A stretch of DNA of 13,350 nt from CAURMH01 sp963525745 (GCA_963525745.1 CAURMH010000043.1:1-13350); one strand, 5' to 3'; shown: positions 5,377-13,209, counted from the first letter of the stretch. The notes: a model not told the origin generated them from the letters alone. Program-made: numbers and translations.

Positions 5377-7869
5377 TTGAAACTTGATTTTACCGCAGCG
5401 AAAACGCGCATTAAGGCCTTAGATGCGCGCCGTTTAACCCGAGCGTTGGAGGATTCAAGCGAGGCGTTTCGGCATGTTTTGACACAACTCAGCCTATTAT
5501 TTCAAATTAATCACCCTCTTTTACCCGGCTATGTGGACGGCGCACCATTCGGCATTGCAGATTTCCACCTTTCCGATGATCAAAAACAATTTTTGTGCAA
5601 CGAATACCCCGCCGATGTCGACGGCTTAAAAAGTGCGGTTAATTTTAGCGGTATTTCACCGCCGATTTTAGGCTTGTATGTCATGGGTAGTTTCGGCTCA
5701 ATCAGCCAAACGTCGCAATCGGATCTTGACGTCTGGATTTGCCATGAAGTTAATTTATCCGCTCAGGCACATCGCTCCTTACAGCAAAAAGCCGAAAAAA
5801 TTACCGACTGGGCTAATCAATTTCATGTAGAAATTCATTTTTACTTTATTGATCAACAACATTTTCGGAATGGCCGGTATACCGATCCATTGACCGATGA
5901 AAATAGCGGTTCAGCTCAATATATGCTCTTACTCGATGAATTTTATCGTTCGGCCGTACGACTGGCGGGCAAGCCGTTGCTCTGGCTGCATTTGTGGGTT
6001 GAACAGGAAAAAGACTATGAAACGGAAGTCGCAAAACTGATTGAAGCGGGTAAACTTAATCCGAACGAATGGATTGATTTCGGCGGACTCGGCCAATTTT
6101 CGGCTAACGAGTACTTTGGCGCAAGCTTGTGGCAACTCTACAAAGGCATTGATTCGCCTTATAAATCCGCTTTAAAAATTCTGTTACTGGAGGCTTACTC
6201 AAAAGAATATCCGCACACCCGTCTCATTGCGCGTCAATTCAAAAACGAATTGTTCGAGGCCGAAAATCCGTCTCATCATTTTGACCCTTACATCGCCATT
6301 TTGGATAAAGTCAGCCAATATTTGACCGCACTTGGTGAGTTTAAACGCCTTAACTTTGTTCGTCGCTGTTTTTATGTAAAAGTGACTGAAGATTTAGCAC
6401 TTCACGGCAACACGAGCTGGCGAACCGATTATATACAAATGTTGGCGCGCGAATGGGGCTGGTCAAAAGAATTTATCGCCGAATTAAACCGTCGTCCTTT
6501 TTGGAAAATCAAACGGGTAAAACGCAGCCACGAAACATTGATGACTTTTATGATGCAAAGCTACCGCAATTTGGTTCATTTTGCGCGTGCGAAAAAAGTC
6601 GATGCTCGCGTGATTCCGCGCGATATTGATATTCTCACGCGTAAGCTTTATACGGCCTTTGAGCCGCTTCCGGGCAAAGTCGATTTAATCAATCGGCAAA
6701 TTTCCTACCACCTTGACGAATCGAATCTCACGTTTGTCGAAGTAAAAAATAATCCTCATTTTAAAGACGGCTGGTATTTAATCAATCAAGCGCCGAACCA
6801 CTTAATGTTCTCGCGCGATCGCTTAATCGAATACGGCGAAACCTTAAATAAATTGGTGGCTTGGGCTTATTTTAATCATTTATTAACTGCCGAAACCGAG
6901 CTACATTTGATTAGCCGTTCGGTCGAATTGGCGACATTGCGCAATTTCGTCGCCGATTTGCGCCTTTCTTTTCCGCGCACCGTCGAAAAAGTGAGCGATG
7001 ATGATTTTCTGGCACAATGCAAAATTTGTACATTAATTATCGCGGTCAACTTAACCAACGATCCGACGAAAGAACTGATGGCACAACGTGAACCGCTCTT
7101 GCCAAGCGATCTATTTAGCTTCGGGCCGTTCGAACAAAGCCTTGTCGGAAGCATTGATTTCACTTACCGCAACGTGTGGAACGAAATCCGCACCTTACAT
7201 TTCGAAGGCCCGAATGCCATTTTACTGGCGTTAAAAGTGCTTTCAAATAAAATTTACCATCGCATTGCCAAACCACGTTCTATTCAAGTTTTTTGTTATA
7301 GCCGACAATATCGACGCATTTTAAAAAATTTAGTAAATGCCTTAATTAACCGCTGTGTCAGTATCCGGGTGGGAGAGGTGGAAGCGACAACTCATCGTCT
7401 CCGCGTCGCCGGCAAGAACTGGCAATTTTTCTTTGAAGAACAAGGGATTAGTTTACAGGAAATTATTTCGGATAATCAAAGTGCGGTCGGTTTTGACGAT
7501 GTTTTAACGATGCGCTCAATCGACGCACACGAGCAATTCAACGACAGCGTAAAAAAATATCCGCGTGAAATTGATTTATTTGCCAGCGAAGGCTTTTTAC
7601 AATTTTTCTTTGAGGACAACGCCGACGGCACGTTTAATGTCTATATTCTAGACGAAGGTAACCATCTTGAAGTATATCGTCATTGTGATGGTCAAAAGGC
7701 GGACAAAGTGCGGGAAATAAATCAAATTTACCAATCTTCGGGATTGGAAGGAAAAGAAAATCCTTATAAAATTGTGCAACGCGATTTTAATTATCCGCAA
7801 TTTTATCTGTTGCAGAAAAAAAATGCCGCGATTCAGATTGTGCCGTTTCAACGTAAAGTAGCCGTATAA
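5377..7869 (+). CDS. cyaA: Adenylate cyclase, class I (enterobacterial type)
   Basis: CyaA makes 3',5'-cAMP from ATP and so supplies the ligand of CRP. The 830-residue protein aligns with E. coli CyaA (848) almost end to end. The nucleotidyltransferase-like core is MGSFGSISQTSQSDLDVW (103-120), with metal-binding Asp116 and Asp118 and the GS motif at 104-105. LLLDEFYRSAVRLAGK (184-199) and EYFGASLWQLYKGIDSPYKS (245-264) are nearly identical to E. coli. The C-terminal part, with EIDLFASEGFLQFFFE and YILDEGNHLEVYRHCDG, corresponds to the glucose-responsive regulatory domain. The tail ends soon after VPFQRK, shorter than in E. coli. The start is TTG: an in-frame stop lies 7 nt upstream and no in-frame ATG occurs until residue 103, so TTG is effectively forced. 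E. coli cyaA also starts with UUG, which limits its expression. No strong ribosome-binding site is visible. Confidence 0.98.
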   Translation: MKLDFTAAKTRIKALDARRLTRALEDSSEAFRHVLTQLSLLFQINHPLLPGYVDGAPFGIADFHLSDDQKQFLCNEYPADVDGLKSAVNFSGISPPILGLYVMGSFGSISQTSQSDLDVWICHEVNLSAQAHRSLQQKAEKITDWANQFHVEIHFYFIDQQHFRNGRYTDPLTDENSGSAQYMLLLDEFYRSAVRLAGKPLLWLHLWVEQEKDYETEVAKLIEAGKLNPNEWIDFGGLGQFSANEYFGASLWQLYKGIDSPYKSALKILLLEAYSKEYPHTRLIARQFKNELFEAENPSHHFDPYIAILDKVSQYLTALGEFKRLNFVRRCFYVKVTEDLALHGNTSWRTDYIQMLAREWGWSKEFIAELNRRPFWKIKRVKRSHETLMTFMMQSYRNLVHFARAKKVDARVIPRDIDILTRKLYTAFEPLPGKVDLINRQISYHLDESNLTFVEVKNNPHFKDGWYLINQAPNHLMFSRDRLIEYGETLNKLVAWAYFNHLLTAETELHLISRSVELATLRNFVADLRLSFPRTVEKVSDDDFLAQCKICTLIIAVNLTNDPTKELMAQREPLLPSDLFSFGPFEQSLVGSIDFTYRNVWNEIRTLHFEGPNAILLALKVLSNKIYHRIAKPRSIQVFCYSRQYRRILKNLVNALINRCVSIRVGEVEATTHRLRVAGKNWQFFFEEQGISLQEIISDNQSAVGFDDVLTMRSIDAHEQFNDSVKKYPREIDLFASEGFLQFFFEDNADGTFNVYILDEGNHLEVYRHCDGQKADKVREINQIYQSSGLEGKENPYKIVQRDFNYPQFYLLQKKNAAIQIVPFQRKVAV
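5631..5639 (+). repeat. DNA uptake signal sequence
   Basis: Exact word in cyaA with the typical T-rich flank (AAAAGTGCGGTTAATTTT), encoding Ser-Ala-Val (residues 86-88). Confidence 0.9.
6325..6333 (-). repeat. DNA uptake signal sequence
   Basis: Exact reverse-orientation word in cyaA, read in the gene as Thr-Ala-Leu of QYLTALGEF. Confidence 0.9.
7479..7487 (+). repeat. DNA uptake signal sequence
   Basis: Exact word near the 3' end of cyaA, encoding Ser-Ala-Val of DNQSAV. It lies in an 18-nt stretch (7471-7488) identical to 11833-11850 in hypF. Confidence 0.9.
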
Positions 7870-7892
7870 AGCCGCTTGGGAGGAAATATCTT

Positions 7893-8522
7893 ATGTCAGA
7901 AAAATTAAAAGTTTTAATTATCGACGATCATCCGCTTATGCGCCGCGGAATAAAACAATTAATTGAATTAGATGCGCAGTTTGAAACGGTTGCCGATGTC
8001 GGCAGCGGTACGGAAGGCATCGCCGCAGCGCTTCAAACATCACCGGATTTAATTATTTTAGATCTGAACATGAAAGGGCTTTCCGGCTTGGATACGCTAA
8101 AAGGGTTGCGCGCCGAAGGCATTGATGCTCGGATTATTATCCTAACCGTATCCGATGCTAAAAACGATATTTTTACCTTAATCGACGCCGGGGCAGACGG
8201 CTATCTGCTCAAAGACACCGAGCCGGAAATATTGCTCGAACAAATTAAACAGGCTGCACAAGGCGAAGTGACTTTAAGCGAATCCATCAAAAAATTGCTA
8301 CTGGAGCGCCAACACGAACAAGATCCGATTGATTCGCTAACCGATCGTGAAATGGACGTATTACGCCTGATTGCGACAGGCTTATCCAATAAGCAAATCG
8401 CCGGCCAATTATTTATTTCGGAAGAAACGGTCAAGGTGCATATTCGTAATTTATTGCGTAAATTAAACGTTCATTCCCGTGTCGCCGCAACGGTGCTTTA
8501 TTTTGAACGAAACGGGCGTTAA
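7893..8522 (+). CDS. narP: NarP-type nitrate/nitrite response regulator
   Basis: A 209-residue NarL/FixJ-family regulator. The receiver domain (about 5-122) has the acidic pair Asp11-Asp12, phospho-acceptor Asp57 in IILDLNMKGLSGLDTL, Thr85 and Lys107. A LuxR-type helix-turn-helix (149-205) follows, with LTDREMDVLRLIATGLSNKQIA and SEETVKVHIRNLLRKLNVHSR. It resembles E. coli NarP (215) more closely than NarL, especially in HPLMRRG, NMKGxSGLDTL and IIILTVSDA. When phosphorylated by NarQ or NarX it controls anaerobic respiratory genes. No sensor kinase gene is in the window. A strong ribosome-binding site (GGGAGGAAAT) precedes the ATG, only 23 nt after the cyaA stop with no terminator or promoter between, so it is probably co-transcribed with cyaA. 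The exact sub-family (NarP versus NarL) is inferred from memory of these sequences. Confidence 0.92.
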   Translation: MSEKLKVLIIDDHPLMRRGIKQLIELDAQFETVADVGSGTEGIAAALQTSPDLIILDLNMKGLSGLDTLKGLRAEGIDARIIILTVSDAKNDIFTLIDAGADGYLLKDTEPEILLEQIKQAAQGEVTLSESIKKLLLERQHEQDPIDSLTDREMDVLRLIATGLSNKQIAGQLFISEETVKVHIRNLLRKLNVHSRVAATVLYFERNGR

Positions 8523-8537
8523 TTCATTTGATTCGAT

Positions 8538-8616
8538 AAAAGTGCGGTTAAATTTTTTGGCGTTTTGTATATGGAGCCGTCCTTAAAAATTGGCAAAAAT
8601 TTAACCGCGCTTTTTT
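8538..8616 (+). terminator. Terminator made from an inverted pair of uptake sequences
   Basis: The arm at 8538-8557 (AAAAGTGCGGTTAAATTTTT) pairs with 8595-8614 over 20 positions around a 37-nt loop, with T6 at 8611-8616. The left arm holds an exact uptake word. The right arm has ACCGCGCTT, one base off, which still pairs as G-U in RNA. It lies 16 nt after the narP stop and ends the cyaA-narP transcript. Such paired uptake words acting as terminators are well known in Haemophilus. Confidence 0.88.
8540..8548 (+). repeat. DNA uptake signal sequence (terminator arm)
   Basis: Exact word with the T-rich flank; the only intergenic exact copy in the window. Confidence 0.9.
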
Positions 8617-8637
8617 ATGCCGCAAGCGGGCAATTCG

Positions 8638-8666
8638 TTGAGTTAATTTGGTCTTTGCTGTAAACT
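8638..8666 (+). promoter_or_regulatory. Predicted pyrG promoter
   Basis: TTGAGT (8638-8643) and TAAACT (8661-8666) are separated by 17 nt, each matching consensus at 4 of 6. The predicted start near 8673 gives a leader of about 53 nt. It lies just after the narP terminator, as an independent pyrG promoter should. Confidence 0.5.
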
Positions 8667-8725
8667 ACTCTCCCGTCTTGATACATTCTTTTATTCATCA
8701 TTTTCATGTCAAAGTTAGGTTTCTT

Positions 8726-10363
8726 ATGGCTACCAATTATATTTTTGTAACCGGCGGCGTGGTTTCGTCATTAGGTAAAGGTATTGCCGCAGCATCGTTG
8801 GCGGCAATTTTAGAAGCGCGTGGTCTAAATGTGACCATCATGAAGCTTGATCCCTACATTAACGTTGATCCGGGTACGATGAGCCCGACCCAACACGGCG
8901 AGGTTTTTGTTACGCAAGACGGAGCGGAAACGGATTTAGATTTAGGCCATTACGAGCGTTTCATTCGCACTAAAATGACAAAACGTAATAATTTTACGAC
9001 CGGTAAAATTTATTCCGAAGTGCTGCGTAAAGAGCGTCGCGGCGATTATTTAGGCGCGACAATTCAAGTGATCCCGCATATTACGAATGAGATTAAAGAT
9101 CGCGTTATTGCCGGTTCAGAAGGCTACGATGTGGTCATTGTTGAAGTCGGTGGAACTGTCGGCGATATTGAATCCCTACCATTTTTAGAAGCGTTGCGTC
9201 AGCTGGCGGTACAAGTCGGGCGCGAACATACATTATTTATGCATTTAACCCTTGTGCCTTATATTCCGACCGCCGGCGAAGTAAAAACCAAACCGACACA
9301 ACATTCCGTTAAAGAATTATTGTCTATCGGCATTCAGCCGGATATTTTAATTTGCCGTTCCGATCGCATGATCCCACCGAACGAGCGGGCTAAAATCGCC
9401 TTGTTCTGCAATGTACCGGAACGTGCCGTTATTTCGCTAAAGGATGTTAACTCCATTTATCAAATCCCGGCTTTATTAAAATCGCAAGGCCTCGATGAAT
9501 TTATTTGTCAGCGTTTCCGCTTAACCTGTCCGGAAGCCGATTTGTCGGAATGGGAACAAGTGCTTTATCAAGAGGCCAATCCGGTCGGCGAAGTCACAAT
9601 CGGTATGGTCGGCAAATATATTGAATTACCTGATGCCTATAAATCCGTCAATGAAGCTTTAAAACATGCGGGTCTAAAAAATCGTTTAAGCGTACAGATT
9701 AAATATATCGACTCACAAGACGTAGAAACCAAAGGCGTTGATGTACTTAAAGGCTTAGACGGTATCTTAGTACCGGGCGGTTTTGGTTATCGCGGTGTAG
9801 AAGGCAAAATCTTAACGGCGCAGTACGCCCGTGAAAATAATATTCCTTATTTAGGAATCTGTTTAGGTATGCAAATCGCGCTGATCGAATACGCCCGACA
9901 CGTTGCCGGTTTAACAAAAGCAAACTCTTCAGAATTTGACCGCACTTGCGAACAACCGGTCATCGGCTTAATCACCGAATGGCAAGACGCCGCAGGCCAT
10001 GTCGAAACCCGTGACGATAATTCCGACCTGGGCGGTACCATGCGCCTCGGCGCACAACAATGCCACTTAATTGAGGGTAGCAAAGCACGCGCATTATACG
10101 GTAAAGAAACCGTTGAAGAACGTCACCGCCATCGTTATGAAGTGAATAATAATTTGCTGCCGCAAATTGAAAAAGCGGGACTTAAAGTCACCGGCGTATC
10201 GGCAGATCGAAAATTGGTGGAAATCATTGAGATCCCGGCTCATCCTTGGTTCGTCGCGTGCCAATTCCATCCTGAATTTACTTCAACGCCGCGTGACGGT
10301 CATCCGCTTTTCGAAGGATTTATCAGCGCCGCAAGAGAATACCAGCAGAAGAATGCCAAATAA
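8726..10363 (+). CDS. pyrG: CTP synthase (glutamine-hydrolysing)
   Basis: PyrG converts UTP to CTP using ATP and glutamine-derived ammonia. The product from ATG 8726 is 545 residues, the same length as E. coli PyrG. The synthetase domain (1-266) starts MATNYIFVTGGVVSSLGKG with the P-loop-like SLGKG (15-19). It includes KLDPYINVDPGTMSPTQHGEVFV (40-62), GHYERF (74-79), EVGGTVGDIES (140-150, metal and CTP-feedback region) and KTKPTQHSV (188-196, UTP binding). The class I glutamine amidotransferase domain (about 290-545) has GGFGYRG (351-357), LGICLGMQ with nucleophile Cys379, and FHPEF with His515 and Glu517. The frame runs further upstream to 8648, but those 26 extra residues have no family support; the ATG is preceded by TTAGG. 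An uptake word lies at 9939. Confidence 0.99.
   Translation: MATNYIFVTGGVVSSLGKGIAAASLAAILEARGLNVTIMKLDPYINVDPGTMSPTQHGEVFVTQDGAETDLDLGHYERFIRTKMTKRNNFTTGKIYSEVLRKERRGDYLGATIQVIPHITNEIKDRVIAGSEGYDVVIVEVGGTVGDIESLPFLEALRQLAVQVGREHTLFMHLTLVPYIPTAGEVKTKPTQHSVKELLSIGIQPDILICRSDRMIPPNERAKIALFCNVPERAVISLKDVNSIYQIPALLKSQGLDEFICQRFRLTCPEADLSEWEQVLYQEANPVGEVTIGMVGKYIELPDAYKSVNEALKHAGLKNRLSVQIKYIDSQDVETKGVDVLKGLDGILVPGGFGYRGVEGKILTAQYARENNIPYLGICLGMQIALIEYARHVAGLTKANSSEFDRTCEQPVIGLITEWQDAAGHVETRDDNSDLGGTMRLGAQQCHLIEGSKARALYGKETVEERHRHRYEVNNNLLPQIEKAGLKVTGVSADRKLVEIIEIPAHPWFVACQFHPEFTSTPRDGHPLFEGFISAAREYQQKNAK
9939..9947 (-). repeat. DNA uptake signal sequence
   Basis: Exact reverse-orientation word in pyrG, read in an unusual frame as Asp-Arg-Thr-Cys (residues 405-408), in the variable region of the amidotransferase domain. 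Confidence 0.9.
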
Positions 10364-10379
10364 ATCGAGAGATTCACTC

Positions 10380-10408
10380 ATGCGGCCTTAATCGACGGTC
10401 GCATTTTT
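10380..10408 (+). terminator. Intrinsic terminator of pyrG
   Basis: ATGCGGCC (10380-10387) pairs with GGTCGCAT (10397-10404), 8 bp including one G-U, around a 9-nt loop. It is followed by T5 (10404-10408). It starts 16 nt after the pyrG stop. Confidence 0.82.
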
Positions 10409-10416
10409 ATAGCAAA

Positions 10417-10448
10417 GTGATTTAAACAAACGGCTAACCGAATCGGTT
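10417..10448 (+). promoter_or_regulatory. Possible control sites upstream of hypA
   Basis: AACCGA-A-TCGGTT (10436-10448) is a perfect palindrome with a one-base centre, 23 nt before the hypA ATG. A weak FNR-like match, GTGAT-TTAA-ACAAA (10417-10430; 4/5 and 3/5 to TTGAT-N4-ATCAA), lies just upstream. Anaerobic control would suit a hydrogenase gene, but neither site is strong and I could not pick a confident -35/-10 pair. Confidence 0.3.
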
Positions 10449-10471
10449 GTTAAAGATTTACGAGAAGTCCT

Positions 10472-10813
10472 ATGCATGAACTTTCGCTCGCCCAAAACAT
10501 CGTTGATATTGTTACGGAGCAATGCCAAAAAAACCTCGCCGACAAAGTCACCGACGTGTGGCTTGAAATCGGCGTATTATCTTGTGTGGAGCAAAATGCC
10601 CTCGAATTTTGCTTCGATATGGCTTGTAAAAACACCCCTGCGGAAAATTGCAAACTTCATTTCATTTCCGTTCCCGCTCAAGCTTATTGTTGGCAATGTG
10701 CTAAAACCGTTGAAGTACATAATTATCAAGACGAATGCCCTGAATGCGGGTACGCATTACTTCAACGCCAAAGCGGCGATGAACTGCGTATCAAAGAAAT
10801 TACCGTAGCATAA
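10472..10813 (+). CDS. hypA: HypA, hydrogenase nickel-insertion protein
   Basis: HypA, working with the GTPase HypB, delivers nickel to the large subunit of [NiFe]-hydrogenases. The 113-residue protein is of normal family length. It begins MHELSLAQNIVDIV, with His2 (and Glu3) as the nickel-binding start; this fixes the ATG, since His must directly follow Met. The zinc site is Cys73-x2-Cys76 ... Cys89-x2-Cys92 (CWQC, CPEC). The central LEIGVLSCVEQNALEFCFDM (31-50) is the conserved HypA strand-helix. A ribosome-binding site GAGAAG (10462-10467) precedes the ATG. hypF starts 8 nt after the stop, so the two form an operon. The usual partner hypB is not here. Confidence 0.95.
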   Translation: MHELSLAQNIVDIVTEQCQKNLADKVTDVWLEIGVLSCVEQNALEFCFDMACKNTPAENCKLHFISVPAQAYCWQCAKTVEVHNYQDECPECGYALLQRQSGDELRIKEITVA

Positions 10814-10821
10814 GAGGTTGT

Positions 10822-13125
10822 ATGAATGGCGTCGAATTGAGAATCAAAGGTAAAGTACAAGGCGTTGGCTTTCGCCCCTTTGTCTGGCGGCTGGCAAATC
10901 AATATCAATTAAAAGGTGATGTGAATAATGACGGACAAGGCGTACTCATTCGTCTGCTCACCCCGAATCCACACCAATTAGCCGCTTTTCTAACCGAACT
11001 ACAACGTTCGCTCCCCCCGCTTGCCAAAATCACGGAAATTCAGCGAACCGAAAAACATTGGGAAAATCTACCGCACTTTGAAACCTTTATTATTCGTGAA
11101 AGTGAAAATAATGCGATGGATACGCAAATCATTCCCGATGCGGCAACGTGTTCCGCTTGCTTGAAGGAGTTGTTTGATCCCGACAATCGCCGTTTTCATT
11201 ATCCGTTTATCAATTGTACTCACTGTGGCCCGCGTTTTACTATTATCAACGCCGTTCCGTACGATCGAAAGAATACCTCTATGGCGATTTTTCCTTTTTG
11301 TCCGAATTGCGAAAAAGAGTATAAAACCCCCACAGATCGACGTTTTCATGCGCAGCCCAACGCCTGTCCAACATGCGGGCCGCATATTTGGTTACAAGAT
11401 CAAACACAAAACATTGCCGACCATGAAATGGCGCTAAAACAGACCGCACTTTTATTAGTTCAGGGCAAAATTATTGCGATTAAAGGCGTCGGCGGTTTTC
11501 ACTTAGCCTGTGATGCGACAAATTCTGCTGCCGTACAATTATTACGTGAACGCAAACGTCGACCGAGTAAACCGCTTGCAATAATGGTGCCCGATTTAGA
11601 TTTTTTGACAGATTTAACCCAACAAGAAATTGATGTGTTAAACAGCCCCGCCTCACCAATTCTATTACTGAAAAAAAATAAAGTCGCCAATGTCTGTGAA
11701 CAAATCGCCCCGAACCTTAATGAAATCGGCGTAATGCTACCAAATAATCCTTTACAACATTTATTACTACGCGAAATTAACCGGCCGCTTGTCATGACGT
11801 CAGCCAATCCGAGCGGCGAACCGCCTGTTTTAGATAATCAAAGTGCGGTCAAATTTCTCAATCATTTGGCCGATTTTTATTTATGTCATAATCGGGATAT
11901 TTTACAGCGTGCAGATGACAGTCTTGTTCGCATTGCGTTTGATGGTTTAGAAACCTTACGTCGCGCACGAGGTTATGTGCCGGATGAAAATTTATTAGAG
12001 GTAAAAAATCGTCACCATATTTTGGCACTGGGTGCGGATTTAAAAAACACCTTTTGTTTATTGAAAGGTGATAAAGCCGTCATCAGTCAATATATCGGCG
12101 ATACTGAAAATGAAAAAGTTCGTACTCAGTTAAGTGAAAACTTAAATTTATTTCAACGCATTTATCAATTTAGCCCGACAATGATTGTAGCGGATAAGCA
12201 TCCCGCTTACTTCAGCACAAAGCTCGGCAAACAGCTCGCTATCAATCAAAAGCGTCCTTTTGTTCAAATTTTGCATCACCATGCCCATATCGCCTCAGTC
12301 ATGGCAGAACATCATTATTCAAAACCTGCCATCGGGATTGCGTTAGACGGCATTGGCATGGGAGAAAACCAACAATTATGGGGAGGGGAATGCCTATTAG
12401 TTACGCCAACCGAATGTCGACATTTAGGCGGACTACCTGCCGTGGCCTTACCCGGCGGCAACATTGCGGCAATACAGCCCTGGCGAAACTGGCTAGCACA
12501 CATTAAAGCGTTTGTTCCACATTGGAAAAAACTTGCCTCAGAGACCTGCCAATCCTATAGTTGGCAAATACTCAGTAACGCTATCGATCAAAAGCTGAAT
12601 TGCCCACGAGCTTCATCTACAGGACGTTTTTTTGATGCCATCGCTTATCAATTAGGGATCGCACCGGCGACCTTAAGCTGGGAAGGAGAAGCCGCATGTT
12701 ATCTAGAAACCCTAGCCTCTCGCTCCCGATTAATGTCCCAAAGTGCGGTAGAAATTCGAGAATTTTTACCGATTTACCTTCCCATAAAAAATAACGTATT
12801 TGAGCTTGCTCATTTTTGGCAAAAGTGGCTTAAATATGAAGCCGATAAAGCGGATAAAGCTTTTGCGTTCCATTTTGCATTAGCGGAAGGTTTCAGTCGG
12901 ATGGCTTCGCTGCAAGCAAAAAAAAATAACTGCGATACGATTATCCTCTCCGGCGGCGTGATGCATAATCAACTTTTACGTCGGCTGATTAAGCAAAATC
13001 TATCCGACTTCAACCTGCTTAGCGCACATCATTTTCCAATGAATGACGGCGGATTAAGTTTAGGGCAGGCCTATATTGCCGCTCTTAGGGAATCATCATA
13101 TTGCGCAAATTATGAATTAAATTAG
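10822..13125 (+). CDS. hypF: HypF, carbamoyltransferase for hydrogenase cyanide ligands
   Basis: HypF uses carbamoyl phosphate and ATP to make a thiocarbamate on HypE, the source of the CN ligands of the [NiFe] centre. The 767-residue protein (E. coli 750) has all family domains. An acylphosphatase domain (1-92) has KVQGVGFRPF with catalytic Arg18 and Asn36. Two zinc-finger units have Cys110/113/132/135 and Cys160/163/182/185. A YrdC-like nucleotide-binding domain (about 203-390) has KGVGGFHLACDA, KRRPSKPLAIMV and SANPSGEPP. A Kae1-like C-terminal domain has the metal-binding HHHAH (485-489), ALDGIGMG (507-514), GGECL, STGRFFDA (599-606), LSGGVMHNQ (709-717) and NDGGLSLGQA (741-750). It is cytosolic and appears intact. 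GAGG lies just before the ATG, and four uptake words lie inside the gene. Confidence 0.97.
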   Translation: MNGVELRIKGKVQGVGFRPFVWRLANQYQLKGDVNNDGQGVLIRLLTPNPHQLAAFLTELQRSLPPLAKITEIQRTEKHWENLPHFETFIIRESENNAMDTQIIPDAATCSACLKELFDPDNRRFHYPFINCTHCGPRFTIINAVPYDRKNTSMAIFPFCPNCEKEYKTPTDRRFHAQPNACPTCGPHIWLQDQTQNIADHEMALKQTALLLVQGKIIAIKGVGGFHLACDATNSAAVQLLRERKRRPSKPLAIMVPDLDFLTDLTQQEIDVLNSPASPILLLKKNKVANVCEQIAPNLNEIGVMLPNNPLQHLLLREINRPLVMTSANPSGEPPVLDNQSAVKFLNHLADFYLCHNRDILQRADDSLVRIAFDGLETLRRARGYVPDENLLEVKNRHHILALGADLKNTFCLLKGDKAVISQYIGDTENEKVRTQLSENLNLFQRIYQFSPTMIVADKHPAYFSTKLGKQLAINQKRPFVQILHHHAHIASVMAEHHYSKPAIGIALDGIGMGENQQLWGGECLLVTPTECRHLGGLPAVALPGGNIAAIQPWRNWLAHIKAFVPHWKKLASETCQSYSWQILSNAIDQKLNCPRASSTGRFFDAIAYQLGIAPATLSWEGEAACYLETLASRSRLMSQSAVEIREFLPIYLPIKNNVFELAHFWQKWLKYEADKADKAFAFHFALAEGFSRMASLQAKKNNCDTIILSGGVMHNQLLRRLIKQNLSDFNLLSAHHFPMNDGGLSLGQAYIAALRESSYCANYELN
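11070..11078 (-). repeat. DNA uptake signal sequence
   Basis: Exact word in hypF, spanning codons for Leu-Pro-His-Phe (residues 83-86), at the end of the acylphosphatase domain. Confidence 0.9.
11443..11451 (-). repeat. DNA uptake signal sequence
   Basis: Exact word in hypF, read as Thr-Ala-Leu (residues 208-210), in the linker before the YrdC-like domain. Confidence 0.9.
11841..11849 (+). repeat. DNA uptake signal sequence
   Basis: Exact word in hypF, encoding Ser-Ala-Val of DNQSAV (341-343); part of the 18-nt stretch shared with cyaA. Confidence 0.9.
12741..12749 (+). repeat. DNA uptake signal sequence
   Basis: Exact word in hypF, encoding Ser-Ala-Val (641-643) in the Kae1-like domain. 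Confidence 0.9.
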
Positions 13126-13161
13126 TCACTTTTTTTACTATGAAGTATCTAACAACAAGAT

Positions 13162-13209
13162 CTGCACCTCAATCAGCCGGTTTTATCTTTTCTGATTTTT
13201 GAGGTGCAG
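13162..13209. terminator. Hairpin between convergent hypF and gnd, possible terminator
   Basis: CTGCACCTCA (13162-13171) pairs with TGAGGTGCAG (13200-13209). A further 5 bp, ATCAG (13172-13176) with CTGAT (13192-13196), forms past a 3-nt bulge, leaving a 15-nt loop. No long T run follows on either strand, so it is not a textbook terminator. Its place between two convergent genes suits bidirectional termination. Confidence 0.5.

Noticed and set aside
5846..6135. Minus-strand open frames inside cyaA
   Set aside because: They have no ribosome-binding site or family features and lie wholly within a well conserved gene; the same applies to antisense frames in pyrG, narP and hypF.
8648..8725. 26-residue N-terminal extension of PyrG
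   Set aside because: It runs through the predicted promoter region, is not seen in the family, and the ATG at 8726 gives exactly 545 residues.
10476..10808. 110-codon frame overlapping hypA
   Set aside because: It is a shadow frame of hypA with no recognisable motif, while hypA shows its nickel and zinc ligands.
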